35,361 nucleotides of DNA from a bacterium (GTDB lineage: Bacteria > Patescibacteriota > Gracilibacteria > UBA1369 > GCA-2718715). The stretch is taken from assembly GCA_018662325.1 (NCBI GenBank), contig JABJGM010000011.1, positions 1 through 35,361 on the forward strand. The letters run 5' to 3'. Under the pieces are notes generated by a model. It saw only the letters and a list, made by a program, of their open reading frames with translations, made no database searches and was not told the DNA's origin. Shown one piece after another: positions 1-8,059 of this stretch (position 1 is its first letter; each line of letters begins with the position of its first letter). Position numbers and translations under genes: made by a program.

Positions 1-274
1 GGGAAGAGAAGTTAAAGTATTTTGAGGCTGAAGAGAATTTAGAAAGGTTAACGAAAGCCGGATTTAACGGATACCACCTATCCCAGATAGTAGTAAATGC
101 AGGCTGGGAAGAGAAGTTAAAGTATTTTGAGGCTGAAGAGAATTTAGAAAGGTTAACGAATGCTGGATTTGAAGCAAGCCACCTATCCCAGATAGTAAGA
201 AATGCAGGCTGGGAAGAGAAGTTAAAGTATTTTGAGGCTGAAGAGAATTTAGAAAGGTTAACGAAAGCCGGATT
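1..274 (+). repeat. 105-bp coding tandem repeat, 2.6 copies in window
   Basis: Direct repeats begin at 1, 106 and 211, so the period is 105 bp (35 codons). Copies 1 and 2 differ at nine bases, eight of them in five codons that change the amino acid. Copy 3 equals copy 1 for its first 64 bases. The array continues beyond the left edge. Confidence 0.95.
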
Positions 275-344
275 CACCTTCAATAAAATAGCAAAAACTG
301 CTCAAACAAAAAAATGGAAAACTGCATTTGATAGCGTAAAATAA
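3..344 (+). CDS. Tandem helical-repeat protein, C-terminal part (5' end outside window)
   Basis: This is an open reading frame entering from the left edge and ending at TAA 342-344. It encodes two complete 35-residue repeats and a third that degenerates into the C-terminal cap. Counting Trp as residue 1, a unit reads W-EEKLKYFEAEENLERL, then T-x-AGF, then a variable stretch, then HLSQIV-x-NAG. The units at 1-105 and 106-210 match at 96 of 105 bases. The differences change residues 19, 23, 24, 25 and 32. The third copy matches the first exactly for 64 bases (211-274) and then diverges into a Lys-rich tail. The layout resembles TAL-effector-like (BAT-type) repeats, with I-x-x-N-A-G where those have I-A-x-N-x-G-G, and also resembles mTERF-type helical repeats. 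Both families bind nucleic acid, but binding here is inference only. Start codon and total repeat number are unknown. Confidence 0.85.
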   Translation, partial: EEKLKYFEAEENLERLTKAGFNGYHLSQIVVNAGWEEKLKYFEAEENLERLTNAGFEASHLSQIVRNAGWEEKLKYFEAEENLERLTKAGFTFNKIAKTAQTKKWKTAFDSVK

Positions 345-357
345 ACTATTAAAATAG

Positions 358-391
358 AAAAAAAGACCCCCACAAACCGAAGGGTCTTTTT
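358..391. terminator. Bidirectional intrinsic terminator
   Basis: An inverted repeat AAAAAGACCC / GGGTCTTTTT with a loop of about 12 bases has an A-run on the left and a T-run on the right. It can therefore end both the repeat-protein gene (plus strand) and uvrA (minus strand), which converge here. Confidence 0.85.
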
Positions 392-408
392 AATATAAAA
401 TAATTAAA

Positions 409-3294
409 CTAAATCAATTTCTTTAACCAATGAGCAGTGTAGCTGCTTGGGTGTTTAGCAACTTCTTCTGGAGTTCCTTCGACTAGAATTTCTCCACCTT
501 TGTCACCACCCTCTTGTCCAATATCAATAATGTGATCCACACATTTTACAACATCCAAATTGTGCTCGATTGTTAAAACCGTGTTACCTTTATCAACTAG
601 CTTCTGAAGTACTTCTAAAAGTTTAGCCACGTCTCCAAAATGCAGCCCTGTGGTTGGTTCATCTAAAACATAAAGTGTTTTACCAGTTGAACGCTTAGAA
701 AGCTCTGTGGCTAATTTAACACGCTGTGCTTCACCACCTGAAAGAGTATTCGCAGATTGACCTAAATGAATATATCCAAGTCCAACTGCATTTAATGTTT
801 CCATTTTTCTTTTTATCGATGGAACTGCAGCAAAAAAGCTCATTGCTTCTTCTACTGTCATTGCTAAAATATCTGAAATGTTTTTACCTCTGTATGCAAC
901 TTCCAAAGTTTCTCTATTGTATCTTTTCCCATTACAAGTTTCACATTGCACATAAATATCTGGCAAAAAGTGCATTTCAATTTTCTTAGTTCCATCTCCA
1001 GAACAATCCTCACATCTTCCACCTTTAACATTAAAAGAAAATCTCCCTGCATTATACCCACGAACTTTTGCTTCTGGAGTAGCTGCCAATAAATTTCTAA
1101 TATCCGTAAAAACACCAGTATAAGTAGCCGGATTCGAACGCGGAGTTCTTCCAATTGGAGATTGATCAATATTTATTACCTTATCAACATTTTCAAGTCC
1201 TTTAATTTCTTTGTGCTCACCTGAAACAGCTCTACTTCGAGAGTTTGTTTCTAACATAACTTCTTTTAGCAAAATATCATTTACTAAAGTAGATTTACCG
1301 GAACCTGAAACTCCAGTTACAGCAATAAATTTTCCAAGAGGGAACTTAACATTTATATTTTTCAGATTGTTTTGAGAAGCCCCAAGAACTTCTAAAAATT
1401 TTCCATTCCCTTTTCTTCTTTTTGTTGGAACTGGCATATCTTTTTTACCACTTAAGTAAGCACCAGTATCAGTGTTATCGGATTCTAAAAGTTCTTTTGG
1501 TGTACCCTCAAAAATCACTTCTCCACCATGTTTTCCAGCTCCAGGTCCAATGTCTATAATGTAATCCGCTGCCAGCATAGTGTCAGAGTCATGCTCTACC
1601 ACAATTACAGTATTTCCAAGATCTCTAAGCTCAACTAAAGTTTTAATTAGTTTGTCGTTATCATTTTGATGAAGTCCAATTGACGGTTCATCAAGCACAT
1701 ACAAAACTCCACTAAGTTTTGATCCAATTTGTGTAGCCAAACGAATTCTTTGGGCTTCACCACCAGATAAAGTGTTAGCCGATCTACTTAGTGTTAAATA
1801 AGAAAGACCTACATCCATTAAGAATTTCAAACGATCAGAAATTTCTTTTAAAATCATTTTGGCAATCACAGCTTGAGTTTTATCAAGTTTAACATTAGTA
1901 AAGAAATCTAAAGCTTTTTCTACTGAAAAATTAGTGACATCAATAATATTCTTTCCACCAATCAAAACACATAAAATTTCTTTTCTTAATCTTTTCCCTT
2001 CACAACTTGGACATACTTGTTCATTCATATATTCTTCAAAACGTTTTTTTGAAGTCTCTGAGTCAGCCTCAGCATGACGTCTCATTAAATTTGGAATTAC
2101 TCCTTCGTATTTTGTCCGATAAACAGATCCACGCATTTTTGAAGTACTTGGAACTCTTAAATCATATTCAATATCTTCAGTTCCATAAAAAAGTAAAGTT
2201 TTTTGCTCTGGGCTTAATCTTTTAAATGCAATATTCATTGGAATTTCATTAGCCACACACACAGCTTCAAGTAAAGCATAATACCAGCCCGTAGCCGAAT
2301 AACTGTTAGCCCATGGCAAAATAGCGCCTTGCGACAAAGATAAAGTTTGATTAGGCACCAATAAATTAACATCAATTACTTGCTTATAACCAAGTCCGTG
2401 ACAGTCCTGACAAGCTCCATGTGGAGAATTAAAAGAAAACATTCTTGGTTCTAAATTCGATAAAGAATTCAAGCCTTCTACAGCCTCAAAATTTTCCGAT
2501 AATCTTAGTTCTTCTTGGGTATCATGATTTAAAATAATTACATCTCCTTCCCCAAACTTTGCAGCCGTTTGCATAGAATCTGCAAGTCTTGTTTTATTTG
2601 GATTTGGAACTTCAACTGTTTCTCCAAAATTATTTTCTTCAAAACTCGACTCATAATTTTTCACAACCAATCTATCTACCACAATTTCCAGAGTATTATG
2701 CTTTTTTGGATCAATTTCAGGAATCTCTAAAATAGAATGAATTTGTCCATTCAACCTTACTCTCACAAAACCTTCTTTTTTAATCTCATCTAAAACCTTT
2801 TCATGCTGACCCTTTCTACCTTTTACAACAGGAGCCAATAATATAATTTTTGTGCCTTGGGTAAGTTCAGTAACCTTTTCTACCATCTGACTCACCGATT
2901 GTCTTTCAAGAGGTTTACCAGTTTTAGGATCATGAGGAACCCCAACTTTGGCAAACATTAATCTTAAATAATCATAAATTTCCGTTACAGTACCAACTGT
3001 CGACCGCGGATTTCTACTCGCAGTTTTTTGATCAATCGAAATAGCAGGCGAAAGCCCATCAATCTGATCTACATCAGGTTTTTCAGACAATTGTAAAAAC
3101 TGTCTTGCATATGCAGACATACTTTCTACATATCTTCTTTGTCCTTCTGCATAAATAGTATCAAAAGCTAAACTCGATTTACCAGAACCTGAAAGTCCAG
3201 TAATCACAGTAAGTTTATTTTTGGGAATTTTTACTTCTATATTTTTTAAGTTGTGCATTCTTGCACCCTTAACATGTAAAAATTTGTTAGACAT
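409..3294 (-). CDS. uvrA: UvrA, excinuclease ABC subunit A
   Basis: UvrA is the damage-recognition ATPase of nucleotide excision repair; it loads UvrB at lesions. At 961 residues it has normal length. Visible are Walker [10 protein letters not shown] (33-41) and a second GVSGSGKST (661-669). There are two LSGGEAQR signatures (the first at 509-516), and Walker B/D-loops DEPSIGLH and DEPTTGLH. Two zinc modules are kept: C295/C298 with C428/C431, and C761/C764 with C784/C787. The two cysteine pairs that normally bracket the insertion domain are absent: near 119-131 the sequence reads [13 protein letters not shown], and near 268-276 NFEAVEGLN. The gene diverges from the ComEC-like gene across 40 bp and converges on the terminator at 358-391. 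The ATG at 3294 has a -10 box 24 bases upstream. Confidence 0.97.
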   Translation of the reverse strand: MSNKFLHVKGARMHNLKNIEVKIPKNKLTVITGLSGSGKSSLAFDTIYAEGQRRYVESMSAYARQFLQLSEKPDVDQIDGLSPAISIDQKTASRNPRSTVGTVTEIYDYLRLMFAKVGVPHDPKTGKPLERQSVSQMVEKVTELTQGTKIILLAPVVKGRKGQHEKVLDEIKKEGFVRVRLNGQIHSILEIPEIDPKKHNTLEIVVDRLVVKNYESSFEENNFGETVEVPNPNKTRLADSMQTAAKFGEGDVIILNHDTQEELRLSENFEAVEGLNSLSNLEPRMFSFNSPHGACQDCHGLGYKQVIDVNLLVPNQTLSLSQGAILPWANSYSATGWYYALLEAVCVANEIPMNIAFKRLSPEQKTLLFYGTEDIEYDLRVPSTSKMRGSVYRTKYEGVIPNLMRRHAEADSETSKKRFEEYMNEQVCPSCEGKRLRKEILCVLIGGKNIIDVTNFSVEKALDFFTNVKLDKTQAVIAKMILKEISDRLKFLMDVGLSYLTLSRSANTLSGGEAQRIRLATQIGSKLSGVLYVLDEPSIGLHQNDNDKLIKTLVELRDLGNTVIVVEHDSDTMLAADYIIDIGPGAGKHGGEVIFEGTPKELLESDNTDTGAYLSGKKDMPVPTKRRKGNGKFLEVLGASQNNLKNINVKFPLGKFIAVTGVSGSGKSTLVNDILLKEVMLETNSRSRAVSGEHKEIKGLENVDKVINIDQSPIGRTPRSNPATYTGVFTDIRNLLAATPEAKVRGYNAGRFSFNVKGGRCEDCSGDGTKKIEMHFLPDIYVQCETCNGKRYNRETLEVAYRGKNISDILAMTVEEAMSFFAAVPSIKRKMETLNAVGLGYIHLGQSANTLSGGEAQRVKLATELSKRSTGKTLYVLDEPTTGLHFGDVAKLLEVLQKLVDKGNTVLTIEHNLDVVKCVDHIIDIGQEGGDKGGEILVEGTPEEVAKHPSSYTAHWLKKLI

Positions 3295-3318
3295 TTTTTA
3301 ACTTTTATTAACCCCTCC

Positions 3319-3346
3319 ATTATACACTTTAAACATGAAAAAACAA
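3319..3346 (-). promoter_or_regulatory. Predicted uvrA promoter
   Basis: On the minus strand, a -10 TATAAT (3324-3319) lies 16 bp from a -35-like TTGTTT (3346-3341), which sits inside the start of the divergent gene. GGAGGGG at 3317-3311 lies 16 bases before the ATG, too far for a normal ribosome site. No LexA-type operator was recognised. Confidence 0.55.
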
Positions 3347-4147
3347 CACAAAACCCTTTTTATCATTACAATAAGCTTAATTCTTTTAATTGGATTTCGT
3401 TATTATCATTTAACAAAATACAAAGGAATAATTGTTGTCTTTTTCAATACTAAGGAGGGGGATGCTATTTTGATTCGCAATACAGACTTTTGTTCAATAT
3501 TAATTGATGGGGGATCGGACTACGCAATGTTAGATTCTTTGTATAAATATCTACCTTTTAATAAACGAGATTTTGATCATGTTTTTGTTTCTCATCCACA
3601 CCACGATCATATCCATGGTTTGAATTTGATATCTAAACGTTTTGAAATTCAAAATTTATATTATCCATTTTTACCATTTCAAAAAGAATCTTTAGATGAT
3701 TTAAAAGATTTAAGTAAAAACAAATTTGAGGTAAACCAAGAGATCAAAGATATAAAAGCTTGTGAGTTAGATTTTAAAGTATATAAAGTTCCTCTTGAAA
3801 AAGATGAAAAAGACTTGAATCTGCATAGCCTTGTGATTGAAATTTATGATAATCAAGAATTTATTTTTTTCGCTGCTGGAGATATTTATCAAGAGCAAGA
3901 AAATTACTTAATGCAAAATCGTAATTTAAAAAATGTTTATTTATTTAAATCCAACCATCACGGGTCAAAAACCTCAAATTCTAAAGAGTTTCTAGAATTT
4001 TTGAATCCTAAGGTTACTGTTGTTACAGCAGGTTATGCAAATCGATTTAAGCACCCTCACCAAAAAGCAATTCAAAATATAGCTCAACACTCTAGGTTAG
4101 TATTAAGAACTGATGTAGAAGGTGAAATTTTAATTCAGCCACCTTAA
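3335..4147 (+). CDS. Membrane-anchored ComEC-type metallo-beta-lactamase-fold hydrolase
   Basis: One N-terminal membrane segment (about 7-23) is followed by a metallo-beta-lactamase fold. Visible metal ligands are SHPHHDHIHGL (86-96), GD (182-183), SNHHGS (207-211) and HPH (240-242). This matches the C-terminal extracellular domain of the competence protein ComEC/Rec2, but the OB-fold and multi-helix pore of full ComEC are missing. At 270 residues it is a stand-alone, exported or surface-tethered version. In the family this domain is thought to act on incoming DNA. Whether this copy is a nuclease, phosphodiesterase or other hydrolase cannot be told. It diverges from uvrA and ends 2 bp before the convergent wall-protein gene. 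No Shine-Dalgarno sequence precedes the ATG. Confidence 0.8.
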   Translation: MKKQHKTLFIITISLILLIGFRYYHLTKYKGIIVVFFNTKEGDAILIRNTDFCSILIDGGSDYAMLDSLYKYLPFNKRDFDHVFVSHPHHDHIHGLNLISKRFEIQNLYYPFLPFQKESLDDLKDLSKNKFEVNQEIKDIKACELDFKVYKVPLEKDEKDLNLHSLVIEIYDNQEFIFFAAGDIYQEQENYLMQNRNLKNVYLFKSNHHGSKTSNSKEFLEFLNPKVTVVTAGYANRFKHPHQKAIQNIAQHSRLVLRTDVEGEILIQPP

Positions 4148-4149
4148 AC

Positions 4150-5784
4150 TTAATCTTTTTTACGAGTTAGTCTTCTGGAGCCTAAAATAGACATAGCTAA
4201 TAAAGCTAAAGTTCCAGCAGGACCAGTTTCTGGCAAGAAGAGTTTAAAAACTGAACCCGTTGATTCATTGTTGTTAGTATCTTTTGCTGTAACTTTAATA
4301 TTATAAAATTCAGCATCTAAATCTAAATCTTGAATGAAAATAGGATCCGTCTGATCTTTCGAAATTTGAGTATATGCAAAATAACTATCTGAATCTTTTG
4401 CGAAATATAATTCATATTTATCAAGATCATCATCTAAATCTACTGATGGATCAAAAGATATTTCAAGGTTTATAAGAGCTTCATCAATAAATCTAGCGTT
4501 AAGGTTTCTAACGTCAGCTGGGCTTGTTTTATCTTCAATTATCTCAACAGGAGTATCTTCTTTTCCTTCATTGCTCTCATGAGGATTAACACCTTTAAAT
4601 TCTTTTGTTTTATTAGAATCAGAGGCGGAACCTTTGTCAATTCCCTCTACATTTTGAATTAGTATTTGGTAGTCATCCTCAGTTAAACCTTCTAATACCA
4701 ATAAGAATTTCGTAGGATCATTTGGATTTGCTAAAACATCTTCAATACTAATAATTTTATTTGGATTTGATTTTAAAACTATATTTAAGTTTTCTTTGAT
4801 ATTATCCTTTTTAAGAATTTCGTCATTAAAAATTATCTCAACTCCTTTAAAATCAAGTACGTTTACTTCTGAAATTTCAAATTCTTTAAGAGAAGCTAAG
4901 TCTTCAGTTCTAAATGTTAAAGATTTATTTGTTAATTCAATTTGATCTTTTGATTCAATATCTTTGATCTCTAATTCATATTCAAATCCACTTTTTAAAG
5001 TAGAAGTTCTAAGAGTTAAGGTTTTGTCATCAGTAATGGTGAATTTATGAATTTCAATACTTGAGTCATCAAACGTTTCTTTAAGAATAAAGTTTTCTTC
5101 TGAAAGATTTGAAAAATCCATCATAGTTGAGAATTCTATTTTTAAAAATTTATTGTTGATAGCATTCGCCGAAGAAATTTCTGGGATAGTCAAAAGACTT
5201 GGATCAATTTTCATAGATACTTCATCTGATAAAAATTCAGAATAATCATCGTTTGCTTTAGCAACAACAGAAAAAAAGTAATCTACATTTTCTTCTAAAT
5301 TAGAGATTTGAACAGAGGTTTTTCCTTCTGTATCTTTTGGTGGCATGTTGTAGACATCATCTGCAGTTTCCACTTTAGAAGTTCCGTACAAAACAAAGTA
5401 AGTTTCTACTCCGCTGATTTCATCGAAAGATATTTCAATTGTGTCTAATGATTTAGCTTCTGTTTTTAGATTTTCAACTCTTGGAACAACTTCAAACCCA
5501 ATAGAACTTGATTCTTCTTTTAACTCTGAATCATCAGGAATCGTTTGAAGGTCAATACTAGAACCCTGGTTAGATCCTGGTAAAGGAAGTTCAATAGACG
5601 CTTTACTTGAAGCCCCAAAAGGATTAGAGATTGGAATTGCTTTGGGTTCAGGTGTCTTAATTGAAAAGCTTGGAGGTCCATCGTTTACGGCAAAAGCATT
5701 TAAACTGCTTAAAGTACTAAAAACAGCTACAATAAGTAGTTTAACTGCAAATTTCTTTGTAAATAAATTTCTCTTTTTTATCAT
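4150..5784 (-). CDS. Secreted Fn3/Ig-like protein with LPETG-type sorting tail
   Basis: A signal peptide (about 1-32) leads into a low-complexity Ser/Pro stretch. A fibronectin-III-like domain (about 98-193) follows, then one or two Big_5/SbsA-type Ig-like domains (about 195-390), an acidic linker, and a second Fn3-like domain (about 424-512). The C-terminus is LPETGPAG, a hydrophobic run, then SRRLTRKKD. That is the motif, membrane span and basic tail of a sortase substrate, so the protein is probably anchored at the cell surface. No sortase gene is in the window. The function is probably adhesive or structural, inferred from domain types. The gene is monocistronic, with a good promoter at 5805-5833 and convergence on the ComEC-like gene. 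Confidence 0.8.
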   Translation of the reverse strand: MIKKRNLFTKKFAVKLLIVAVFSTLSSLNAFAVNDGPPSFSIKTPEPKAIPISNPFGASSKASIELPLPGSNQGSSIDLQTIPDDSELKEESSSIGFEVVPRVENLKTEAKSLDTIEISFDEISGVETYFVLYGTSKVETADDVYNMPPKDTEGKTSVQISNLEENVDYFFSVVAKANDDYSEFLSDEVSMKIDPSLLTIPEISSANAINNKFLKIEFSTMMDFSNLSEENFILKETFDDSSIEIHKFTITDDKTLTLRTSTLKSGFEYELEIKDIESKDQIELTNKSLTFRTEDLASLKEFEISEVNVLDFKGVEIIFNDEILKKDNIKENLNIVLKSNPNKIISIEDVLANPNDPTKFLLVLEGLTEDDYQILIQNVEGIDKGSASDSNKTKEFKGVNPHESNEGKEDTPVEIIEDKTSPADVRNLNARFIDEALINLEISFDPSVDLDDDLDKYELYFAKDSDSYFAYTQISKDQTDPIFIQDLDLDAEFYNIKVTAKDTNNNESTGSVFKLFLPETGPAGTLALLAMSILGSRRLTRKKD

Positions 5785-5804
5785 TGTATTTGTTTTATCT
5801 AATC

Positions 5805-5833
5805 ATTATATCATTTTTAAAACAAAATTACAA
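5805..5833 (-). promoter_or_regulatory. Extended -10 promoter of the wall-protein gene
   Basis: On the minus strand, TTGTAA (5833-5828), 17 bp, then TATAAT (5810-5805) preceded by TGA. The -10 ends 20 bases before the ATG and no Shine-Dalgarno sequence lies between them. Confidence 0.7.
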
Positions 5834-5844
5834 CAACTAAAGCT

Positions 5845-7083
5845 CTATTTTTTACTTACCTCTAGTTCTAAAATTTGAGATTTATTGGCATCCATCTTTG
5901 TGATTTTGAAAACCAAATTATATAATTTAACCTCCTCATTTGTCTTAGGAAATCTTTTAAGGATATCTAGAATTATAAATGAGATATTTTCTTGATTCTC
6001 ATAATCTGGTATTTCAATTTTAAATAGATCTTCAATTTCAGAAACTGTTGTAGATGGACTTAGAGAATATCGATTTTTAGCAATTTTTTTAACAGTAAGT
6101 TCATTTTCATCACTTTCGTCAGAGATATCTCCTACGATTTCTTCTAGAATATCTTCCATTGTAATTAAACCATCAACTCCACCAAATTCATTGTATACAA
6201 TTGCCAAGTGTTGCTTTTTTTTCTTGAATTGTTTGAATAGGCCATAAACAGTTTTGGTTTTTGGAATTCTAAATGCATCTAAGATTTTTAACTCACCAAT
6301 AGTTTTATCTAAGTTATTTTGATCAATTGAAAGTTCCAGTAACATTTTCACAGTTACATATCCTTCTATGTGATCTATATCTTCTTTATAAATTGGAATT
6401 CTAGAAAATCCTTCATCCATACACTGGCTTATTAAATCTCGTAAGGTAGTTTGAGTAGAAGCAGCAAAGATTTGAGTTCTAGGAGTCATTACATCTTCAA
6501 CTAAGATGTCGTTGAATTCTAAAACATTTTCAATGAATTCTTTTTCATGTTTTTCTAAAGTACCCTCATTAGCACCTAAAGAAACCATAGCTTTTACTTC
6601 TTCCTCTGAAACACTTTGAATATGATTACCAGTAAGTTTCATTAAAGCTTTTTCAAATAGCCATACAAGTGGATAAAATATGTATTCTATCGCCATTAAA
6701 GGATATACTACAAACTGGGCAATCTTCACACTGTGTTTTGCAGCGAATGACTTTGGCAATATTTCACCAAAAATTAAAAGAGCAAAAGTCATAACCCCAG
6801 TTGCAAGTCCTACTCCGTAGCTTCCAAAAACATCTGTAAAGAATACTGTAGCATATGCTGAAGAACCAACATTTGCTAAGTTATTACCAATTAAGATAAC
6901 TACTAACATTTTATTTGGATTTTCTTTAAGCTTTGCAATCAAACCTGCTCCTCTAGTTTTTTGTGCCTGTAAAGCTTTTACTTTTGCAGGAGAAATTGAA
7001 TAAAGTGCAGTTTCCGAAGAGGAGAATATAGCTGATAGTATTATCAGCAAGACTAAATTAATGACGGCGGGAAGAACTTCCAT
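5845..7083 (-). CDS. CNNM/CorC-type (DUF21-CBS) transporter
   Basis: The layout is that of the HlyC/CorC/TlyC (CNNM) family, membrane proteins linked to Mg2+/Co2+ efflux. An N-terminal DUF21 membrane domain (about 1-170) opens with the typical FSSSETALYSISPAKV. Next is a CBS pair (about 195-320, starting EDVMTPRTQIFA and ending GGVDGLITMEDILEEIVGDI), then a C-terminal CorC_HlyC domain (about 335-412). The length of 412 residues is normal. The gene starts 17 bp after the dsbB stop and has no obvious promoter of its own, so it is probably the last gene of the thioredoxin-dsbB transcript. The older name hemolysin C is a historical label; transport is the better-supported role in the family. Confidence 0.9.
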   Translation of the reverse strand: MEVLPAVINLVLLIILSAIFSSSETALYSISPAKVKALQAQKTRGAGLIAKLKENPNKMLVVILIGNNLANVGSSAYATVFFTDVFGSYGVGLATGVMTFALLIFGEILPKSFAAKHSVKIAQFVVYPLMAIEYIFYPLVWLFEKALMKLTGNHIQSVSEEEVKAMVSLGANEGTLEKHEKEFIENVLEFNDILVEDVMTPRTQIFAASTQTTLRDLISQCMDEGFSRIPIYKEDIDHIEGYVTVKMLLELSIDQNNLDKTIGELKILDAFRIPKTKTVYGLFKQFKKKKQHLAIVYNEFGGVDGLITMEDILEEIVGDISDESDENELTVKKIAKNRYSLSPSTTVSEIEDLFKIEIPDYENQENISFIILDILKRFPKTNEEVKLYNLVFKITKMDANKSQILELEVSKK

Positions 7084-7100
7084 GTTTAAAATGTTAATTT

Positions 7101-7634
7101 TTAATTATTTTTTTGTATCTTATTGTATAAATTTACTATAAATATGTGTAAAAAGCAAGTTAAAGCCATTACAGGTATGGTAATATACCCATATTCTAAC
7201 ACCCAATTGTCTGAACAATTAACTCCTTGCCCAGTAATTGAACAAGGTAGAGGGTTTGGTGTGAATTGCAAATAAAGGTGATAAAGTGAAATTGCAGAGC
7301 CTATACCACTAAGCATTAAAAAATAAGATGAATCTAATTTTTCTTTTCTTACTAAACTTAAAGTTGATATAAATAGCATTGGATACATAAATATTCTTTG
7401 CCAATAGCATAGACTACATGGATGAAAGCCAATTACTACTGAATAAAACAGGCTTCCCAAGAAAGCTGATACACTAAAAAATAGGGTTACAAAAAGATAA
7501 TTATCTACATATAAAAACCAAAGATTTTTTATTTTATTTCTAAAAAAGAAAGCTATTATAAAAAGTGCAAGCAATACATGCCCTAAGAGAGTCAGATTGC
7601 TGATTAAAAAATTATAATTATATAAATATTCCAT
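7101..7634 (-). CDS. dsbB: DsbB/BdbC-type disulfide bond formation protein
   Basis: This is a small membrane protein with about five hydrophobic segments. The family's first redox pair CSLC (C73/C76) lies in the typical HPCSLCYWQRIFMYP context, and a second extracellular pair is C131 and C140 (PCSITGQGVNCSDN). DsbB reoxidises an exported thioredoxin-fold oxidase and passes electrons to quinone. The gene begins 2 bp after the stop of the thioredoxin-like gene, so the two almost certainly form an oxidase/re-oxidase pair. The protein has 177 residues, including an extra hydrophobic segment before the first redox pair. No Shine-Dalgarno sequence is visible, so translational coupling to the upstream gene is likely. 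Confidence 0.9.
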   Translation of the reverse strand: MEYLYNYNFLISNLTLLGHVLLALFIIAFFFRNKIKNLWFLYVDNYLFVTLFFSVSAFLGSLFYSVVIGFHPCSLCYWQRIFMYPMLFISTLSLVRKEKLDSSYFLMLSGIGSAISLYHLYLQFTPNPLPCSITGQGVNCSDNWVLEYGYITIPVMALTCFLHIFIVNLYNKIQKNN

Positions 7635-7636
7635 AA

Positions 7637-8008
7637 TTATTCGTTAGATGGTAATTGACACCCAGTTTTTTCAGCTAGGACTTCTAATTCTAAAATTCCA
7701 GTTTGAACACTTCCGTCACCAAAGAACCAAGTAGGATAATTTTCAATTTCAGCATCAATACAAGCTTGAGTTTGAGATCGATCTGGATTTGAACACTCTA
7801 TATATGGAAGATATTTTTTAGATGATCCAAATATAGATTTTTGATGCTGACAAGCTGGACACAGGAAAGATCCATAGAAGATACTTTCTTTTTCAGCTAA
7901 ACATTTAGTAAAGTCATCTAAAGGTCCAGGCATATTTGCCAAATAATTAATTCCAAATCCCATAGCTAGAACTAAAGCTATAACTATTCCTAAAACATTT
8001 TTATTCAT
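7637..8008 (-). CDS. Membrane-anchored thioredoxin-like (DsbA-type) protein
   Basis: An N-terminal hydrophobic anchor (about 5-24) precedes a short thioredoxin-like domain. The redox motif is CPAC (C50/C53) and the cis-proline motif is YPTW (P92). Further cysteines at 72, 83 and 117 give a pattern like the thioredoxin domain fused to VKOR homologues (CPxC, then EC, then a later Cys, then YPTW). At 123 residues it is small. It lies directly upstream of dsbB, so it probably acts outside the membrane as the thiol oxidase that DsbB recharges. Its own promoter lies at 8032-8059. The oxidase role is inferred from family and context. Confidence 0.85.
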   Translation of the reverse strand: MNKNVLGIVIALVLAMGFGINYLANMPGPLDDFTKCLAEKESIFYGSFLCPACQHQKSIFGSSKKYLPYIECSNPDRSQTQACIDAEIENYPTWFFGDGSVQTGILELEVLAEKTGCQLPSNE

Positions 8009-8031
8009 TTGTAAGAGTTACTTTTAATGAA

Positions 8032-8059
8032 ATTATATCAGAACTACTCGTAACGTAAA
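8032..8059 (-). promoter_or_regulatory. Promoter of the thioredoxin-dsbB unit
   Basis: On the minus strand, TTTACG (8059-8054), 16 bp, then TATAAT (8037-8032) with an upstream TGA. It overlaps the 3' end of the permease gene and its -10 ends 23 bases before the ATG at 8008, so this unit can be transcribed separately from the export operon. Confidence 0.65.

Noticed and set aside
1-274. CRISPR array or satellite DNA from the regular 105-bp repeat
   Set aside because: The units are back to back without spacers, are a multiple of three long, and form one open frame ending in a normal stop and terminator; it is a coding repeat.
864-1169. Open frames overlapping uvrA in other frames and on the other strand
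   Set aside because: They lie wholly inside a highly conserved gene and show no domain or start signal.
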